The notes under the pieces are model-generated. The model worked only from the letters and a program-made list of their open reading frames with translations, had not been told where the DNA came from and ran no database searches. Source: Candidatus Eiseniibacteriota bacterium (GTDB lineage: Bacteria > Orphanbacterota > Orphanbacteria > Orphanbacterales > Orphanbacteraceae). Taken from it: 64,000 nt of DNA. The position numbers were made by a program, and so were the translations under genes. Positions 33,541 to 42,422 of this stretch are shown here, piece by piece. Numbering within the stretch: the stretch's first letter is position 1; every line of letters begins with the position of its first letter. The stretch covers positions 897,330 through 961,329 of the forward strand of contig JAJCZU010000004.1 in assembly GCA_029262235.1 (NCBI GenBank), in the 5' to 3' direction.

Positions 33541-35040
33541 CTAATCCTTGTGCCAGATTTCGCCGTCGCCGATGCCGTGCCAGCGCGACGTGACCACTTT
33601 TTCGCGCGTATAGAACAGCACGCCTTCCTTGCCCTGCACGTGCAGGTCGCCGAAGAACGAATAGTCCCATCCCGAGAACGGGAAATAGGCGAGCGGTGCC
33701 GGAACGCCGACATTGATGCCGACCATGCCGGCCTGAATCCGATGTGCGAACTCGCGCGCGAGCTTGCCCGAATTCGTGAAGATGCACGCGCCGTTACCGT
33801 ACGATTGCTTGTTGGCCGTTTCGATCGCGTCGTCGAAGTCTTCGAAGCGCATCACGTTCAGCACGGGCCCGAACGTTTCCGTTTCGCAGATCTTCATGCC
33901 GTGCTTCACCTTGTCGACGATCGTCGGCCCGAGGTAGAAGCCGTTCGGCTGCGAGTCGACGCGCATGTTGCGGCCGTCGACCAGCAGTTCCGCGCCTTCT
34001 TTCACGCCTTCGTCGAGAATCTTGATGATGCGGTCGCGATGTTCGGGGTTGATCACGCCGCCCATCTTGGCCGTTTTATCGCGGTCGGTCGGGCCGAGCT
34101 TGAGCGCGCGCGTGGCGTCGGCAAGCGGCGGAAGATAGCGGTCGGCCATGTCGCCGACAACAACGGCCGTCGAGGCCGCCATGCAGCGCTGGCCCGCGCA
34201 ACCGAACGCCCCGTCGATCATGCCCTCCACGGCTTTCGGCAGGTCGGCGTCGGGCATCACGAACACGAAGTTCTTCGCGCCGCCCGCGGCCTGCACGCGC
34301 TTGCCGTTCTGCGTGCCCGTTTCGAAGATGTATTTCGCGACCGGGCTCGAGCCTACGAACGAAATCGCCCGCACGAGCGGATGCGTCAGGATCGCGTCGA
34401 CGCACTCACGCCCGCCGTGCACGATGTTCAAGACCCCCTTCGGCATGCCCGCTTCGATCAGCAGTTCAATCAGGCGAATCGACGTAAGCGGCACCTTCTC
34501 GCTCGGCTTCAGTACGAACGTGTTGCCGCACGCGATCGCCATCGGGTACATCCACATCGGCACGAGCGCCGGGAAGTTGTACGGGCAGATGCCGGCGCAG
34601 ACGCCGATCGGCTGGCGAATCGTATGGCAGTCGATGCCCGACGCGATGTTCTCGAGCATGTCGCCCTTCAGCAGCTCGGTGATCGCGCACGCGTATTCGA
34701 CGACCTCGATGCCGCGCCGAATGTCGCCGCGTGACTCGGTCATCGTCTTGCCGTGCTCACGCGTAATGCTCTCGGCGAGCGCCTCGAAGTTGTCTTCGAG
34801 CAGCATCTTGTAGCGGAACAGCACCTGAATGCGCTGCACGGGCGGCGTCTCTTTCCAGGTCTGAAACGCTTCGTGCGCGGACTGCACCGCCGCGTCGACT
34901 TCGTCCTTGCCGCACATCGGCGTGTGCGCGATCACTTCGCCCGTTGACGGGTTGTGCACGGGAAGCGTCTTCCCGGTCTTCACCTCGCGCCACTCGTTCC
35001 CTACGAGAATGGGGCAGGGCATGATAGTCGTTGTACCCAT
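33541..35040 (-). CDS. mmsA: CoA-acylating (methyl)malonate-semialdehyde dehydrogenase
   Basis: MmsA oxidises malonate semialdehyde or methylmalonate semialdehyde with NAD and CoA to acetyl-CoA or propionyl-CoA and CO2. The 499-residue aldehyde dehydrogenase has the catalytic Cys286 in AGQRCMA. In the place of the usual general-base Glu the sequence reads GGAKNFVFVMPDAD with Asn, the hallmark of the CoA-dependent MMSDH branch. The motif GICPYNFPALVPMWMYP is also characteristic of this branch. In the operon it would consume the semialdehyde made by the aminotransferase from beta-alanine or beta-aminoisobutyrate. It lies 20 bases downstream of preA. Confidence 0.95.
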   Translation of the reverse strand: MGTTTIMPCPILVGNEWREVKTGKTLPVHNPSTGEVIAHTPMCGKDEVDAAVQSAHEAFQTWKETPPVQRIQVLFRYKMLLEDNFEALAESITREHGKTMTESRGDIRRGIEVVEYACAITELLKGDMLENIASGIDCHTIRQPIGVCAGICPYNFPALVPMWMYPMAIACGNTFVLKPSEKVPLTSIRLIELLIEAGMPKGVLNIVHGGRECVDAILTHPLVRAISFVGSSPVAKYIFETGTQNGKRVQAAGGAKNFVFVMPDADLPKAVEGMIDGAFGCAGQRCMAASTAVVVGDMADRYLPPLADATRALKLGPTDRDKTAKMGGVINPEHRDRIIKILDEGVKEGAELLVDGRNMRVDSQPNGFYLGPTIVDKVKHGMKICETETFGPVLNVMRFEDFDDAIETANKQSYGNGACIFTNSGKLAREFAHRIQAGMVGINVGVPAPLAYFPFSGWDYSFFGDLHVQGKEGVLFYTREKVVTSRWHGIGDGEIWHKD

Positions 35041-35060
35041 GAGTTCGAATCTCCTTCAGA

Positions 35061-36371
35061 TCAAGGATGGGCGGGAATGGGATCCATGTCGCCGTCGGCG
35101 ACGCGCTGCTGATATTCCTTCCAGCTCATCGGTTGTTTTTCGCTTTTCAGTTCGACCATGTCGATGCAGTTGTCGACCGGGCAGACGAGCGAGCAGAGAT
35201 TGCAGCCGACGCAATCCACTTCGCGCACCTGAGGGATGAATTTTTCGGGGACGCGCCCGGGTCCGAGGCCGTAGCCCGCGGGATCGATCAAGTCGATGCA
35301 TTGATGCGCGCCGTCTTCGCACGCCACGTAACACAAGTTGCAGCCGATGCATTTGTTGTAGTCGATGCGCGCCACGCGCTTGTAATTCAGGTTGAGGTTC
35401 TGCCAGTCGCCTACGTTCGGCACCGCGCGCCCGATCATGTCGTTGACGGACGAGAAGCCTTGCGCGTCGAGATAATCGCTGAGGCCCTCTTTCATGTCTT
35501 CGACGATGCGAAATCCGTAGTGCATGATTGCCGTGCACACCTGGAGCGATGTCGAGCCGAGCGCGAGAAATTCGGCCGCGTCGCGCCAGTTCCCGATGCC
35601 GCCGATCCCCGAGATCGGGAGGTCGAAGCCGGGGTCGGCCGCGCACTCGTGCAGCATGTTGAGCGCGATGGGTTTCACCGCCGGGCCGCAGTAGCCGCCG
35701 TGCGTGCTCCTGCCGTCGACGAGCGGTTCGGGCGCGAATGTTTCGAGGTTTACCTGCGTGATGCTGTTGATCGTGTTGATGAGAGAGATCGCGTCGGCGC
35801 CGGCGTTCTTCGCGGCGCGCGCGGCGTGTTTCACGCTCGTGATGTTCGGCGTGAGCTTCACGATGACCGGGATCTCGGCGACTTCCATCACCCAGCCCAC
35901 GATCGTTTCGATCACTTCGGGGTTCTGGCCGACGGCGCTTCCCATGCCGCGCTCGCACATGCCGTGCGGGCAGCCGAAGTTGAGTTCCACGGCGTCCGAT
36001 CCGCAGTCGGTCGAGCGCTTCATATAGTCGTGCCAGTTTTCGCGCGTGTCGGTCATGAGTGACGCGACGACGACGCGGTCGGGCCACCGGCGCTTCACTT
36101 CGGCAATTTCGTCGAAGTTCGTTTCGGGTGCGCGGTCCGAGATCAGTTCGATGTTGTTGAAGCCGGCGATGCGCGTGTTGCCGAGATGCATGGCCGAGTA
36201 GCGAGACGCCGTGTTCACGATCGGTTCGCCGATCGTCTTCCATACCACGCCGCCCCAGCCCGCTTCGAACGCGCGGTTCGCCTGATAGCCCGTGTTGGCG
36301 GGCGGACCCGACGCGACCCAGAACGGATTCGGGGACCGGATCCCGGCGAAATTGATGGAAAGATCAGCCAT
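35061..36371 (-). CDS. preA: NAD-dependent dihydropyrimidine dehydrogenase, PreA (FMN/Fe-S) subunit
   Basis: PreA reduces uracil and thymine to the dihydro forms with electrons from PreT. The 436-residue protein has a dihydroorotate-dehydrogenase-like TIM barrel that binds FMN (NPFWVASGPPANTGYQANRAFEAGWGG, VELNFGCPHGMCERGMG, SGIGGIGNWRDAAEF) and a C-terminal ferredoxin part with two 4Fe-4S motifs, CIGCNLCYVAC and CVGCNLCSLVC..NC. The active-site loop NCPHGM has the Cys used for proton transfer in the family. Length matches E. coli PreA (411). The start overlaps the preT stop by eight bases. Confidence 0.96.
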   Translation of the reverse strand: MADLSINFAGIRSPNPFWVASGPPANTGYQANRAFEAGWGGVVWKTIGEPIVNTASRYSAMHLGNTRIAGFNNIELISDRAPETNFDEIAEVKRRWPDRVVVASLMTDTRENWHDYMKRSTDCGSDAVELNFGCPHGMCERGMGSAVGQNPEVIETIVGWVMEVAEIPVIVKLTPNITSVKHAARAAKNAGADAISLINTINSITQVNLETFAPEPLVDGRSTHGGYCGPAVKPIALNMLHECAADPGFDLPISGIGGIGNWRDAAEFLALGSTSLQVCTAIMHYGFRIVEDMKEGLSDYLDAQGFSSVNDMIGRAVPNVGDWQNLNLNYKRVARIDYNKCIGCNLCYVACEDGAHQCIDLIDPAGYGLGPGRVPEKFIPQVREVDCVGCNLCSLVCPVDNCIDMVELKSEKQPMSWKEYQQRVADGDMDPIPAHP

Positions 36372-37833
36372 TCGATGCTTCTCCCGCGCGAAAGGCGCGT
36401 TCGAGTTCCACTACGCGGACGGGCTTGTCGATACCGGCGCCGGTAGCGCCGTCCGGGGTGCCGAGGCGCGTCGTCTGTACGAGCTTCTCGGGCGCTTCGC
36501 CGGTGAAGCTGGCGTGCATGGCCGCCGCCGCACGCTTCCCCTCGGCAACCGCGTCCACGACTTCGCTGCCGCCGTTCGCCGCGTCGCCTCCCGCATAAAT
36601 ACTGCCGTGTTTCGTAATGCCCGTCGCGAAGTCGCGCTCGATCGAGCCACGCTTGTCGATCGTGATGCCGGGGAAGATCTTCGCGATCACGTCCCCGAGC
36701 TTCTGCTGGCCGAGCGCCTTGATCACCATGTCGAACGGTACGTCGAACTCACTCCCCGCGACGTTCTGCGGGCGCCCGTTCGCGTCCGGTTCCGTGCGAA
36801 CCATGCGCAGTCCCTCGAGGCCGCCGGCCTTCGAGCCGAGGACTTCGACCGGCTGCGTGTGAAACAGAAATTCGACGCCGTCGGTCTTCGCGAGTTCGTA
36901 TTCGTATTCGAACGCAGGCATGTCCTCGGGGCCGCGGCGATAGACGATCGTGACGCGGTTCGCGCCGAGACGCTTCGCCTGCGTGGCCGCGTCGATCGCG
37001 GTGTTCCCGCAGCCGATCACGGCGACATGGTCGCCAACGGCCACTTCGTCGAGCGGGTTCATGCGCAGCTCTTCGATGAACGCGAGCGCCTCGACCACGC
37101 CGGGGAGGTCTTCGCCCGGGATGCCGAGCGAGTACGTCGCCCCGAGGCCGATCGCGAGAAAGACCGCGTCGTAGCAGTTCAGAATTTCGTCCCCGGGCAC
37201 GTCTTTCCCCACTTCGGTGCCCGTCAGAATCTCGACGCCGAGGCTCTGCACGAGGCGCACTTCCGCAAGTGCGACCGCAGGCTTCATCTTGTAGTACGCG
37301 ATGCCGTATGTGTTCAGGCCGCCTGCCTTCTGGTGGCGTTCGTAGATCACGGCCTCGTGCCCGAGCTGGGCGAGTTCCGCCGCGCAGCTGAGGCCCGCAG
37401 GCCCGCCACCGATGATGGCAACGCGCTTCCCCGACTTCTTCGCGGGGGCGTGGAGCAGCGGGAGCGCGCTTTCGTAGGCGTGGTCCGTCGCGTAGCGCTG
37501 CAGTCGCCCGATCTTGATCGGCGTCTCGTCGCGGTCGAGCAGCACGCACGCGCCTTCGCAGAGCACTTCGGTCGGGCAGACACGCGCGCAGCTTGCGCCC
37601 AGCACATTCGCGCGCAGGATCGTGCGCGCCGCGCCGGTCACGTTGTCGTTTGCGATTTTCTTGATGAAGCCGGGAATGTCGATGCCGGTCGGGCACGAAT
37701 GAATGCAGGGCGCGTCGAAGCAGTAGAGGCAGCGGTCGGCCTCGACCGTCGCTTCCTGCGGACGGTATGCGGGCTCGAGTTCGGCCATGTTCCGTTCGGC
37801 GGCCCGCTCACTGAGTTTCGGTTTGATCGCCAT
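36364..37833 (-). CDS. preT: NAD-dependent dihydropyrimidine dehydrogenase, PreT (FAD) subunit
   Basis: PreT takes electrons from NADH and passes them to PreA. The 489-residue protein resembles the GltD family: N-terminal cysteine motifs for Fe-S clusters (CLYCFDAPCIHSCPTGIDIP, ASCARVCPTEVLCEGACV), an FAD-binding GGGPAGLSCAAELA near residue 146, and the NAD-binding VIGCGNTAIDAATQAKRLGA near residue 270. The C-terminal GSIYAGGDAANGGSEVVDAVAEGK closes the FAD domain. Length is somewhat more than E. coli PreT (412). It ends eight bases inside preA and begins 11 bases after the aminotransferase stop. Confidence 0.95.
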   Translation of the reverse strand: MAIKPKLSERAAERNMAELEPAYRPQEATVEADRCLYCFDAPCIHSCPTGIDIPGFIKKIANDNVTGAARTILRANVLGASCARVCPTEVLCEGACVLLDRDETPIKIGRLQRYATDHAYESALPLLHAPAKKSGKRVAIIGGGPAGLSCAAELAQLGHEAVIYERHQKAGGLNTYGIAYYKMKPAVALAEVRLVQSLGVEILTGTEVGKDVPGDEILNCYDAVFLAIGLGATYSLGIPGEDLPGVVEALAFIEELRMNPLDEVAVGDHVAVIGCGNTAIDAATQAKRLGANRVTIVYRRGPEDMPAFEYEYELAKTDGVEFLFHTQPVEVLGSKAGGLEGLRMVRTEPDANGRPQNVAGSEFDVPFDMVIKALGQQKLGDVIAKIFPGITIDKRGSIERDFATGITKHGSIYAGGDAANGGSEVVDAVAEGKRAAAAMHASFTGEAPEKLVQTTRLGTPDGATGAGIDKPVRVVELERAFRAGEASNG

Positions 37834-37844
37834 GCCCTACCTTA

Positions 37845-39194
37845 TCATATTTCCGAAATGGCAGCGTCCAGGCAGTCGACCAGGAAGTCGGCGTCTTCAA
37901 TCGTCATGCACATCGGCGGTTTGATCCGAATGATGTTGCCGCGAAGCCCGCCCTTGCCCATCAACAGTCCCATTTCTTTCACGCGCTCGAGAATCTTCAC
38001 GGTCTCTTCGGACGCCGGCGCTTTCGTCTCGCGGTCCTTCACGAATTCGATGCCGAGCATGAGACCGGAGCCGCGCGCGTCGCCGATCAGGTCGTGTTTG
38101 CCCATGAGCTCGCAGACGCGCTTCAGAATGTGGTCGCCGACCTTCTTCGCGTTCTGCATGAGCTTTTCGTCGTGGATCACGTCGAGCACGGCTTTGCCTG
38201 CCGCACACGAAACGGGGTTTCCGCCGAACGTATTGAAGTGAATGCGCGACGTGAGCGCCTGCGCGATTTCAGGCTTTGTGACGACGGCCGCGATCGGGGC
38301 TCCGTTCCCCATGCTCTTCGCCATGACGACGATGTCGGGCGTTACGTTGTACTTCTGGAAGCCCCAGAAGTGCGTGCCCGTGCGGCCGAACCCGGCCTGC
38401 ACTTCGTCGGCGATGCATACGCCGCCGGAAGCGCGCACTTTTTCATAAACGCGCGGCAGGTAATCCTCAGGGTAGACCGTGACGCCGCCGACGCCCTGAA
38501 TCGTCTCGGCGATGAACGCCGCGATCTGGCCCGGCGTTGCCATGTCGATGAGCTGCGCGACGTCATCCGCGTACTTCCTGCCCGCTTCTTTGTCGTCGCG
38601 TCCGAACGGGCCGCGATACGTGTCGGGAACGATCGCGTGATGCACGCCGAATCCCTGCGGCAGATTGTACTTCCAGGTCCCGTGCGCCGTGAGCCCCATC
38701 GCGGTCGTGACACCGCCGTGATACGCGTTTCGGAGCGCCACGATGTCATAGTTCCCGGTGTAGAGACGCGCCATCGTAAGCGCGAGATCGTTCGCTTCAC
38801 TCCCCGAGTTCACGATGTACGCTACCGAGAGTTCGTCCGGCAGCGTGTCGGTCAGCGCCTTCGCGTACTCGGCGATGTTCGGATGCAGATAGATCGTGGT
38901 GGCGTGCTGCAGCGTGTCGAGCTGGTCCTTCATCGCCTTGTTGACGCGCGGGTGACAATGGCCGACGCCCACCGTCGCGATTCCGCCGAGCCCGTCGAGA
39001 TAGCGCTTGCCCGTGTGATCGTACAGGTACTGCATATGCCCTTCGACGATCATGATCGGCTTGGCGTACATCGTGAGCAGCGACGGCGTCAGATGTTTTT
39101 TGCGAAGCGCCATCACCTCGTCGAACGAGGGGCCTTCGTATTTCTTCGCCTTGTGCGCGGTCGCCGGAAGCTGCGGTTGATTCGTGGTGTGCAT
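37845..39194 (-). CDS. Class III aminotransferase, probable beta-alanine / beta-aminoisobutyrate transaminase (AGXT2-like)
   Basis: The 449-residue PLP enzyme has the class III signatures VNSGSEANDLALTMARLYTG, the PLP-stacking region ALRNAYHGG, ADEVQAGFGRTG with the PLP-binding Asp, and DIVVMAKSMGNGAPIAAV with the Schiff-base Lys. The sequence resembles AGXT2 and the fungal Pyd4 group, which transfer the amino group of beta-alanine or (R)-3-amino-2-methylpropanoate to pyruvate or glyoxylate. Between the dehydrogenase and preT genes this would yield malonate semialdehyde or methylmalonate semialdehyde, the substrate of MmsA. AGGAG precedes ATG 39194. Exact amino acceptor is not readable from sequence. 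Confidence 0.9.
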   Translation of the reverse strand: MHTTNQPQLPATAHKAKKYEGPSFDEVMALRKKHLTPSLLTMYAKPIMIVEGHMQYLYDHTGKRYLDGLGGIATVGVGHCHPRVNKAMKDQLDTLQHATTIYLHPNIAEYAKALTDTLPDELSVAYIVNSGSEANDLALTMARLYTGNYDIVALRNAYHGGVTTAMGLTAHGTWKYNLPQGFGVHHAIVPDTYRGPFGRDDKEAGRKYADDVAQLIDMATPGQIAAFIAETIQGVGGVTVYPEDYLPRVYEKVRASGGVCIADEVQAGFGRTGTHFWGFQKYNVTPDIVVMAKSMGNGAPIAAVVTKPEIAQALTSRIHFNTFGGNPVSCAAGKAVLDVIHDEKLMQNAKKVGDHILKRVCELMGKHDLIGDARGSGLMLGIEFVKDRETKAPASEETVKILERVKEMGLLMGKGGLRGNIIRIKPPMCMTIEDADFLVDCLDAAISEI

Positions 39195-39241
39195 CGTTCG
39201 TCTCCTATTGTAAGGACCGGTGCTCGTGTGAGTGCCGGGGT

Positions 39242-39259
39242 CGCTCCTTAATGGGAGCG
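39242..39259. terminator. Small hairpin between permease and aminotransferase genes
   Basis: CGCTCC (39242-39247) pairs with GGAGCG (39254-39259) across a six-base loop. It lies in the 80-base gap between the permease stop and the aminotransferase start. No U-run follows in the gene direction, so it may be an attenuating or RNA-stabilising stem and not a full terminator. Confidence 0.3.
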
Positions 39260-39274
39260 TGTTGTATTTCCGAT

Positions 39275-40786
39275 TCAGGCGCGGCTAGCGTGGCCGCGCA
39301 TCAGGGCCCAGTAGATCGCAAACGCCAGCGAGAACCCGAGAAACCACGCGTACTGATAAAGCGTGGCGAAAATCGCCGGCGCCTCGATCAGGCCGATCGT
39401 GCCGAGGAAGCCCGGGACGTTCGGGGCGATCGCGACCACGAGCGCGATGATCGCGGCCGGGTTCCAGCCGCCACTATAATGATACGCGAAAGTGCCGCCG
39501 GGCTCATAAAGATCCGCCAGTTTCAGATTCGTTCTGCGAATGACGAAGTAGTCGCAGATCAAAATGCCGCCGATGGGGCCGAGAAGGGCCGAATAACCGA
39601 TGAGCCACGTGAAGATGTAGCCGCCCGGGTCCGCGACGAGCTTCCACGGCATCATGAGAATCCCGACGATCCCGGTCAGCACGCAGCCGAGGCGCATGTC
39701 GATCAGTTTCGGTGCGAGGTTCGAGAACGACGCGGCGGGGGAGACCACGTTCGCGGCCATGTTGGTCGTGAGAGTGGCGATTCCGAGCGCGAACATCGAT
39801 ACGAGCATGACGCCGACGCTGTCGAAGCGCGCGAGAAGGGCGACAGGGTCCCAGATCGCTTCGCCGAAGATGACGACCGTGGCCGACGTAACGGCGACGC
39901 CGATAAACGCGTAAAACGGCATCGTGGTATTCAGGCCGAGCACCTGCCCGAGCACCTGGTCGCGCTGCGTGCGCACTTCGCGCGTGAAGTCGGGGATGTT
40001 GAGCGAAAGCGTGGCCCAGAAACCGACCATGGCCGTAAGGCTCGGGAAGAACACGGCCCAGAATTCGCCCGATGTTTTGAACTGCGACGGTTGCGAGAGC
40101 ATCGGCCCGAACCCGTCGGCTTTGACGTACGCCCATGCGAGAAGCGCGAGCCCGAGGCCGAGCAGCAGCGGCGCGCCCCAGTTTTCAACGGCTTTGATGC
40201 TGTCCATGCCGCGCCATACGAAGAGTCCGACGTTCAGCGCCCAGAACGCGAGAAAGCAGATGAACTGCGCGAGGTTGACTTCGATATGCTGGCCCGAAAG
40301 CAGGCCGAGCACGGGGCTGCTGCTGAGGCCGGGGGCGGCGAGCAGCGCGAGGCTGTAGATGGCCGAACCGCCGATCCACGTCTGGATGCCGAACCAGCCG
40401 CACGCGACGATCGCGCGCAGGATCGACGCCGCGTTCGCGCCGACCACGCCGAACGACGCGCGGGCGAACACCGGGAACGAGATCCCGTACTTCGTGCCGG
40501 CGTGCGCGTTCAGAATCATAGGCACGACCACGATCATGTTGCCGAGAAAGACGGTCAGGATCGCCTGCCACCAGTTCATGCCGCCGCCGATCAGGCTCGA
40601 GGCGAGCATGTACGTCGGTATGCACACGGACATGCCGATCCAGAGTGCGGCGATGTTCCACATGCCCCACTTGCGGGCGCTTGACGAGACGGGCGCGAGG
40701 TCGTCGTTATAGAGCGGACTCTTTCTGATCCGGGCTGTTACGTCCGGGGGAAGATCCGCATGAATGGCGTCCGCAGCCCCGGTCAA
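39275..40786 (-). CDS. NCS1-family permease (uracil/allantoin/hydantoin type)
   Basis: The protein has twelve hydrophobic segments and NCS1 signatures: YNDDLAPV..RKWGMWNIAALWIGM near the start, IPTYMLASSLIGGGMNWW, KYGISFPVFARASFGVVGANAASILRAIVACGWFG, SLNIPDFTREV and PAASFSNLAPK. Relatives carry uracil, allantoin or hydantoins with sodium or protons. In this operon uracil, thymine or the dihydro forms are the probable cargo. The start is uncertain: TTG 40786 overlaps the ureidopropionase stop as TTGA and leaves a normal-length N-terminus (503 residues), while ATG 40840 inside that gene gives 18 more residues. A much longer open frame extends upstream but is a shadow of the neighbour. Confidence 0.9.
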   Translation of the reverse strand: MTGAADAIHADLPPDVTARIRKSPLYNDDLAPVSSSARKWGMWNIAALWIGMSVCIPTYMLASSLIGGGMNWWQAILTVFLGNMIVVVPMILNAHAGTKYGISFPVFARASFGVVGANAASILRAIVACGWFGIQTWIGGSAIYSLALLAAPGLSSSPVLGLLSGQHIEVNLAQFICFLAFWALNVGLFVWRGMDSIKAVENWGAPLLLGLGLALLAWAYVKADGFGPMLSQPSQFKTSGEFWAVFFPSLTAMVGFWATLSLNIPDFTREVRTQRDQVLGQVLGLNTTMPFYAFIGVAVTSATVVIFGEAIWDPVALLARFDSVGVMLVSMFALGIATLTTNMAANVVSPAASFSNLAPKLIDMRLGCVLTGIVGILMMPWKLVADPGGYIFTWLIGYSALLGPIGGILICDYFVIRRTNLKLADLYEPGGTFAYHYSGGWNPAAIIALVVAIAPNVPGFLGTIGLIEAPAIFATLYQYAWFLGFSLAFAIYWALMRGHASRA

Positions 40787-41652
40787 GGCCTGACCAGCGC
40801 TTCGTAGGAGTCGGGTCGGCGATCGCGAAAGAACTGCCATACATTGCGCACTTCCGTGATCTGGTCCATGTCGAGATCGGCCACGATCACTTCGTCCTTG
40901 TCGCGGCTCCCCTCTGCGATGAACTGGCCGCGCGGGTCGCAGAAGTACGACTGCCCGTAGAACTCGCCGATCTTCCACGGCTCTTCCATGCCGACGCGAT
41001 TGATCGCACCGACGAAGTACGCGTTGGCGACAGCGTGCGCCGGCTGCTCGAGCTTCCAGAGATATTCGGAGAGGCCGGCGACCGTCGCGCTCGGATTGAA
41101 CACGATCTCCGCGCCGTTCAGCGCCAGTGCGCGCGCGCCTTCGGGGAAGTGGCGGTCGTAACAGATGTAAACGCCCACTTTGCCCACGGCCGTTTCGAAT
41201 ACCGGGTAGCCCATGTTGCCGGGACGGAAGTAGAACTTCTCCCAGAAGCCGGGCGCGCAATGCGGAATGTGGTTCTTGCGATATTTACCAAGGTAGGTGC
41301 CGTCCGCGTCGATCACGGCCGCGGTATTATAATAGATACCCGGCAGGTCGACTTCGTAGATCGGGACCACGATCACCATGCCGAGGCGCTTCGCCGTTTC
41401 GCACATGAGCTGCGTTGTCGGGCCGTCCGGAATCTGCTCCGTGATGTCGTACCAGCGCGCTTCCTGCTCCGCGCAGAAATACGGCCCGTAGAACAGCTCC
41501 TGCAGACAAAGCACCTGCACGCCCTTCGCCGCGGCCTCTTCGATCAGGCCCATGTGCTTTTCGATCATCGCCTTCTTGATCTTGTCCGGCGACTCGGTCC
41601 CACCGTGCGTTACGGTCGTCTGAATCAGTCCCCCTCGAACCACTCGTGCCAT
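40783..41652 (-). CDS. Beta-ureidopropionase (N-carbamoyl-beta-alanine amidohydrolase), nitrilase family
   Basis: The enzyme hydrolyses N-carbamoyl-beta-alanine or N-carbamoyl-beta-aminoisobutyrate to the amino acid, CO2 and ammonia. The 289-residue protein has the nitrilase triad Glu52 (LQELFYGPYF), Lys126 (YRKNHIP) and Cys164 (YICYDRHFPEGAR), and resembles the plant and bacterial beta-ureidopropionase group more than aliphatic nitrilases. AAGGGG precedes ATG 41652. It is the first gene of the leftward pyrimidine cluster, so the 154-base gap upstream should carry the operon promoter; a TTGACA sits at about 41681-41676 on the minus strand, without a clear -10 at the right distance. Confidence 0.93.
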   Translation of the reverse strand: MARVVRGGLIQTTVTHGGTESPDKIKKAMIEKHMGLIEEAAAKGVQVLCLQELFYGPYFCAEQEARWYDITEQIPDGPTTQLMCETAKRLGMVIVVPIYEVDLPGIYYNTAAVIDADGTYLGKYRKNHIPHCAPGFWEKFYFRPGNMGYPVFETAVGKVGVYICYDRHFPEGARALALNGAEIVFNPSATVAGLSEYLWKLEQPAHAVANAYFVGAINRVGMEEPWKIGEFYGQSYFCDPRGQFIAEGSRDKDEVIVADLDMDQITEVRNVWQFFRDRRPDSYEALVRP

Positions 41653-41754
41653 TGAAAACCCCTTAAGTGATTAGCGTGTCAAGCGATAACGGTATTAACG
41701 TTTCATGGTAGCGCGGAACGGGGGATTCGCCAAGAGAAAGGGAAGGGGGAAGTG

Positions 41755-41760
41755 TATACT
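41755..41760 (+). promoter_or_regulatory. Candidate -10 box for the following secreted-protein gene
   Basis: TATACT preceded by TG (AGTGTATACT) lies 47 bases before ATG 41807, in the short divergent spacer. No clear -35 box is present 16-18 bases upstream, so this is only a possibility. Confidence 0.3.
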
Positions 41761-41806
41761 GAACGAGACTCCAGGAGACAGAAGCCCTGATACTGAAGGA
41801 GTGACT

Positions 41807-42421
41807 ATGAAGACTTGCCAGCAAATTCCGACAATTCTCACCCTCATGCTCACACTGCTGGTACCGGCGGCCGCCGACAGTGACATGGTTACCGTCGAAA
41901 TCAATTTCGTCGTCTCCGACTGGTGCCCCGGCAAGCTGTTTTATTTTGGATGTATCGACAACCCGGAACTGATCCCGCCTCCCACTGACCCTGTGATCGG
42001 CAGCGCCTCGGCGCAGTACGATCCGGCTCTCGTGAATCCCGTCGGGACCACGCAATTCCCGGATCAGCCGCTTCTAACCCTCGACCTCACGATCGACGGA
42101 TACGCCCATCCCCCGGGCGACGGATTCGCAGCTCTCAAGTTCGTGGACGGGGAACTGGAGGAGATGTATATCGCCGGACTGATCGAGACGGGGGGCGATA
42201 TCCCCGTGGCGGAGGAACACGACTACGTGTTCATATTCTATGTTGACAGCAATACCTCCCTCTACCATGTCTACACGTCCGAGAATTACAGTCCCGACAA
42301 CTCGATCGGATTCCTCGGCGGATTTCGGTCCGAGACGGAAGAGATCGAGTTCGTGATCAACGGGGAACCTCTTGCAACCGAGCAGTCGTCATGGGGAGAA
42401 ATCAAACAACTGTTCCGCTGA
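41807..42421 (+). CDS. Hypothetical secreted protein
   Basis: I do not recognise the family. The 204-residue protein has a signal peptide (TILTLMLTLLVPAAAD, cleavage near residue 24), followed by a Cys-containing segment (VSDWCPGKLFYFGCIDN) and an acidic, beta-rich domain (LTIDGYAHPPGDGFAALKFVDGELEEMYIAGLIE, HDYVFIFYVDSNTSLYHVYTSE). The two cysteines could form a disulfide. ATG 41807 is supported by GAAGGA and by the start of the signal peptide; the longer frame upstream has no such features. Codon use is less GC-biased than in neighbouring genes, which may indicate recent arrival or weak selection. It ends one base before the stop of the convergent membrane-protein gene. Confidence 0.7.
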   Translation: MKTCQQIPTILTLMLTLLVPAAADSDMVTVEINFVVSDWCPGKLFYFGCIDNPELIPPPTDPVIGSASAQYDPALVNPVGTTQFPDQPLLTLDLTIDGYAHPPGDGFAALKFVDGELEEMYIAGLIETGGDIPVAEEHDYVFIFYVDSNTSLYHVYTSENYSPDNSIGFLGGFRSETEEIEFVINGEPLATEQSSWGEIKQLFR

Positions 42422-42422
42422 A

